Origin: Calliopsis andreniformis
Lineage: Eukaryota; Arthropoda; Insecta; Hymenoptera; Andrenidae
Assembly (NCBI RefSeq): GCF_051401765.1
Contig: NW_027480463.1
Location: 1,302,001-1,366,000 of the forward strand
Direction of reading: 5' to 3'
DNA: 64,000 nucleotides
The translations under genes were made by a program, and so were the position numbers. Numbering within the stretch: the first letter of the stretch is position 1; each line of letters begins with the position of its first letter. The notes below the pieces were generated by a model. It searched no databases. It had not been told where the DNA came from and worked only from the letters and a program-made list of their open reading frames with translations. This document shows, in pieces, positions 63,456-64,000 of this stretch.

Positions 63456-64000
63456 AATACTCAGTCTTCAATCCTCAATCCTCAGTCCTCAAACCTCAAT
63501 TCTGAATCCTCAACCCTGATTCCTCAGTCTTCAGCCCTCAGCCCTCAACAATCAGTTGTCAATCTTCAATCCTGAGTATAATATCCTCAATTCACAGTTT
63601 TCAATACTCAATACTCAATCTGCAATCTTCAAATCTCTATCCACAGACATCAATTCTCATCACTCAACCCTCAACACTCAGTCCTCAACGTTCAATCCTC
63701 AATCCTCAATTCTCAATCTTCGATCCTCTATACTGAATCTTCAATCCTCAATCCTCAATCCTCAATCCTCAATCCTCAATCCTGTATATTCAATCCTCAG
63801 TCCCCAATCCTCAATCCTCAATCCTCAATCCTCATTCATCAATCCTCAACACCCCATCCTCAATCTCCAATCCTCAATCCTCAATCCTCAATTCTCAATC
63901 CTCAATCCTCAGTCCTCAGACCTCAAATCTCAATGCTCAACCCGCAGCCCTCATCGTCAATCCTCAAACCTCAATCCTCAGTCCTCAATCGTCAATCCTC
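63456..64000 (+). repeat. Partial 2,933-type unit running out of the window
   Basis: It opens like 45,257 onward (type VII anchor at 63,546 with GAGTATAAT). From about 63,840 it continues like 39,930 onward (TCAACACCCC, TCTCCAATCC), unlike 45,257-45,692, which switches away. It is cut by the window end. Confidence 0.87.

Larger units (their letters stand above)
1..64000 (+). repeat. Heptanucleotide satellite array, consensus TCAATCC, filling the whole window
   Basis: The window is built of head-to-tail 7-bp units with consensus TCAATCC on the + strand (GGATTGA on the complement). Pure runs of up to about eight units alternate with single-base variants such as TCAATCT, TCAATAC, TCAATTC, TCAGTCC, TCAACCC, TCAAACC, TGAATCC, ACAATCC and TCGATCC. 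The consensus has no G on this strand, so G is rare over 64 kb. Orientation never reverses, and both window ends lie inside the array. No non-repetitive segment, transposon or gene interrupts it. Above the heptamer level there are diverged anchor blocks, kilobase-scale higher-order units and multi-kilobase duplications, annotated separately. Satellites with this layering are known in eukaryotic heterochromatin and are usually explained by unequal crossing-over and gene conversion. That origin, and the chromosomal position, are inferences here. Confidence 0.98.

Noticed and set aside
1..64000. CRISPR array
   Set aside because: There is no constant repeat with unique spacers. Everything between recurring motifs is the same heptamer, and spacing is irregular.
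1..64000. Telomeric repeat tract
   Set aside because: The G-rich strand GGATTGA resembles telomeres in strand bias and unit length. However, it differs from the known TTTAGGG and TTAGGG types, is highly variable, and has higher-order structure and anchors not expected of telomerase-made DNA.

Overview
The whole 64-kb window is one simple-sequence satellite. I see no gene, RNA gene, mobile element or unique spacer in it. Nearly every stretch on the + strand reads as head-to-tail copies or point variants of a 7-bp unit, TCAATCC (GGATTGA on the other strand), with no change of orientation from end to end. A gene-free array of this size with layered higher-order structure points to eukaryotic heterochromatin (centromeric, pericentromeric, subtelomeric or sex-linked) rather than a bacterial, archaeal or viral genome. 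I do not recognise the heptamer as the satellite of a particular species and do not name one.

Four layers are visible. (1) Heptamers: pure runs of TCAATCC mixed with recurring variants (TCAATCT, TCAATAC, TCAATTC, TCAGTCC, TCAACCC, TCAAACC, TGAATCC, TCGATCC and others). (2) About 80 'anchor' blocks of roughly 147 bp, one per ~0.8 kb on average. These are strongly diverged but still in 7-bp register, and most open with CAACAATCAGTTGTCA or a close relative. They fall into eight subtypes. (3) Higher-order units of about 0.4 to 3 kb, defined by the order of anchors and marker heptamers, for example a 2,933-bp tandem dimer at 39,391-45,256. (4) Large, nearly identical segmental copies. The main one is 27,055-42,323 repeated at 49,074-63,455; in it the second copy lacks two blocks, of 628 and 259 bp.

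Layout: 1-12,139 is a heterogeneous left domain with shorter, older-looking duplications. 12,140-16,786 is bounded by a 791-bp direct repeat and holds a ~1.4-kb internal tandem pair. 16,765-19,880 is the first copy of a block seen again near 27.0 kb and 48.4 kb. 19,880-25,765 is the first of three copies of a ~5.9-kb block. 25,766-27,055 is a mosaic junction. 27,055-42,323 is large duplication copy A. 42,324-45,256 is the second 2,933-bp unit. 45,257-49,073 is another mosaic. 49,074-63,455 is copy B. 63,456-64,000 begins a further unit that leaves the window.

Many long open reading frames exist on the + strand only, all reading variants of SSILNPQ. They follow arithmetically from a stop-free 7-bp repeat read in three frames and should not be annotated as proteins. 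Nothing here suggests genes working together. The interest is in how the array is organised and how it evolves. Coordinates of repeat edges were judged by eye and may be off by one or two heptamers.
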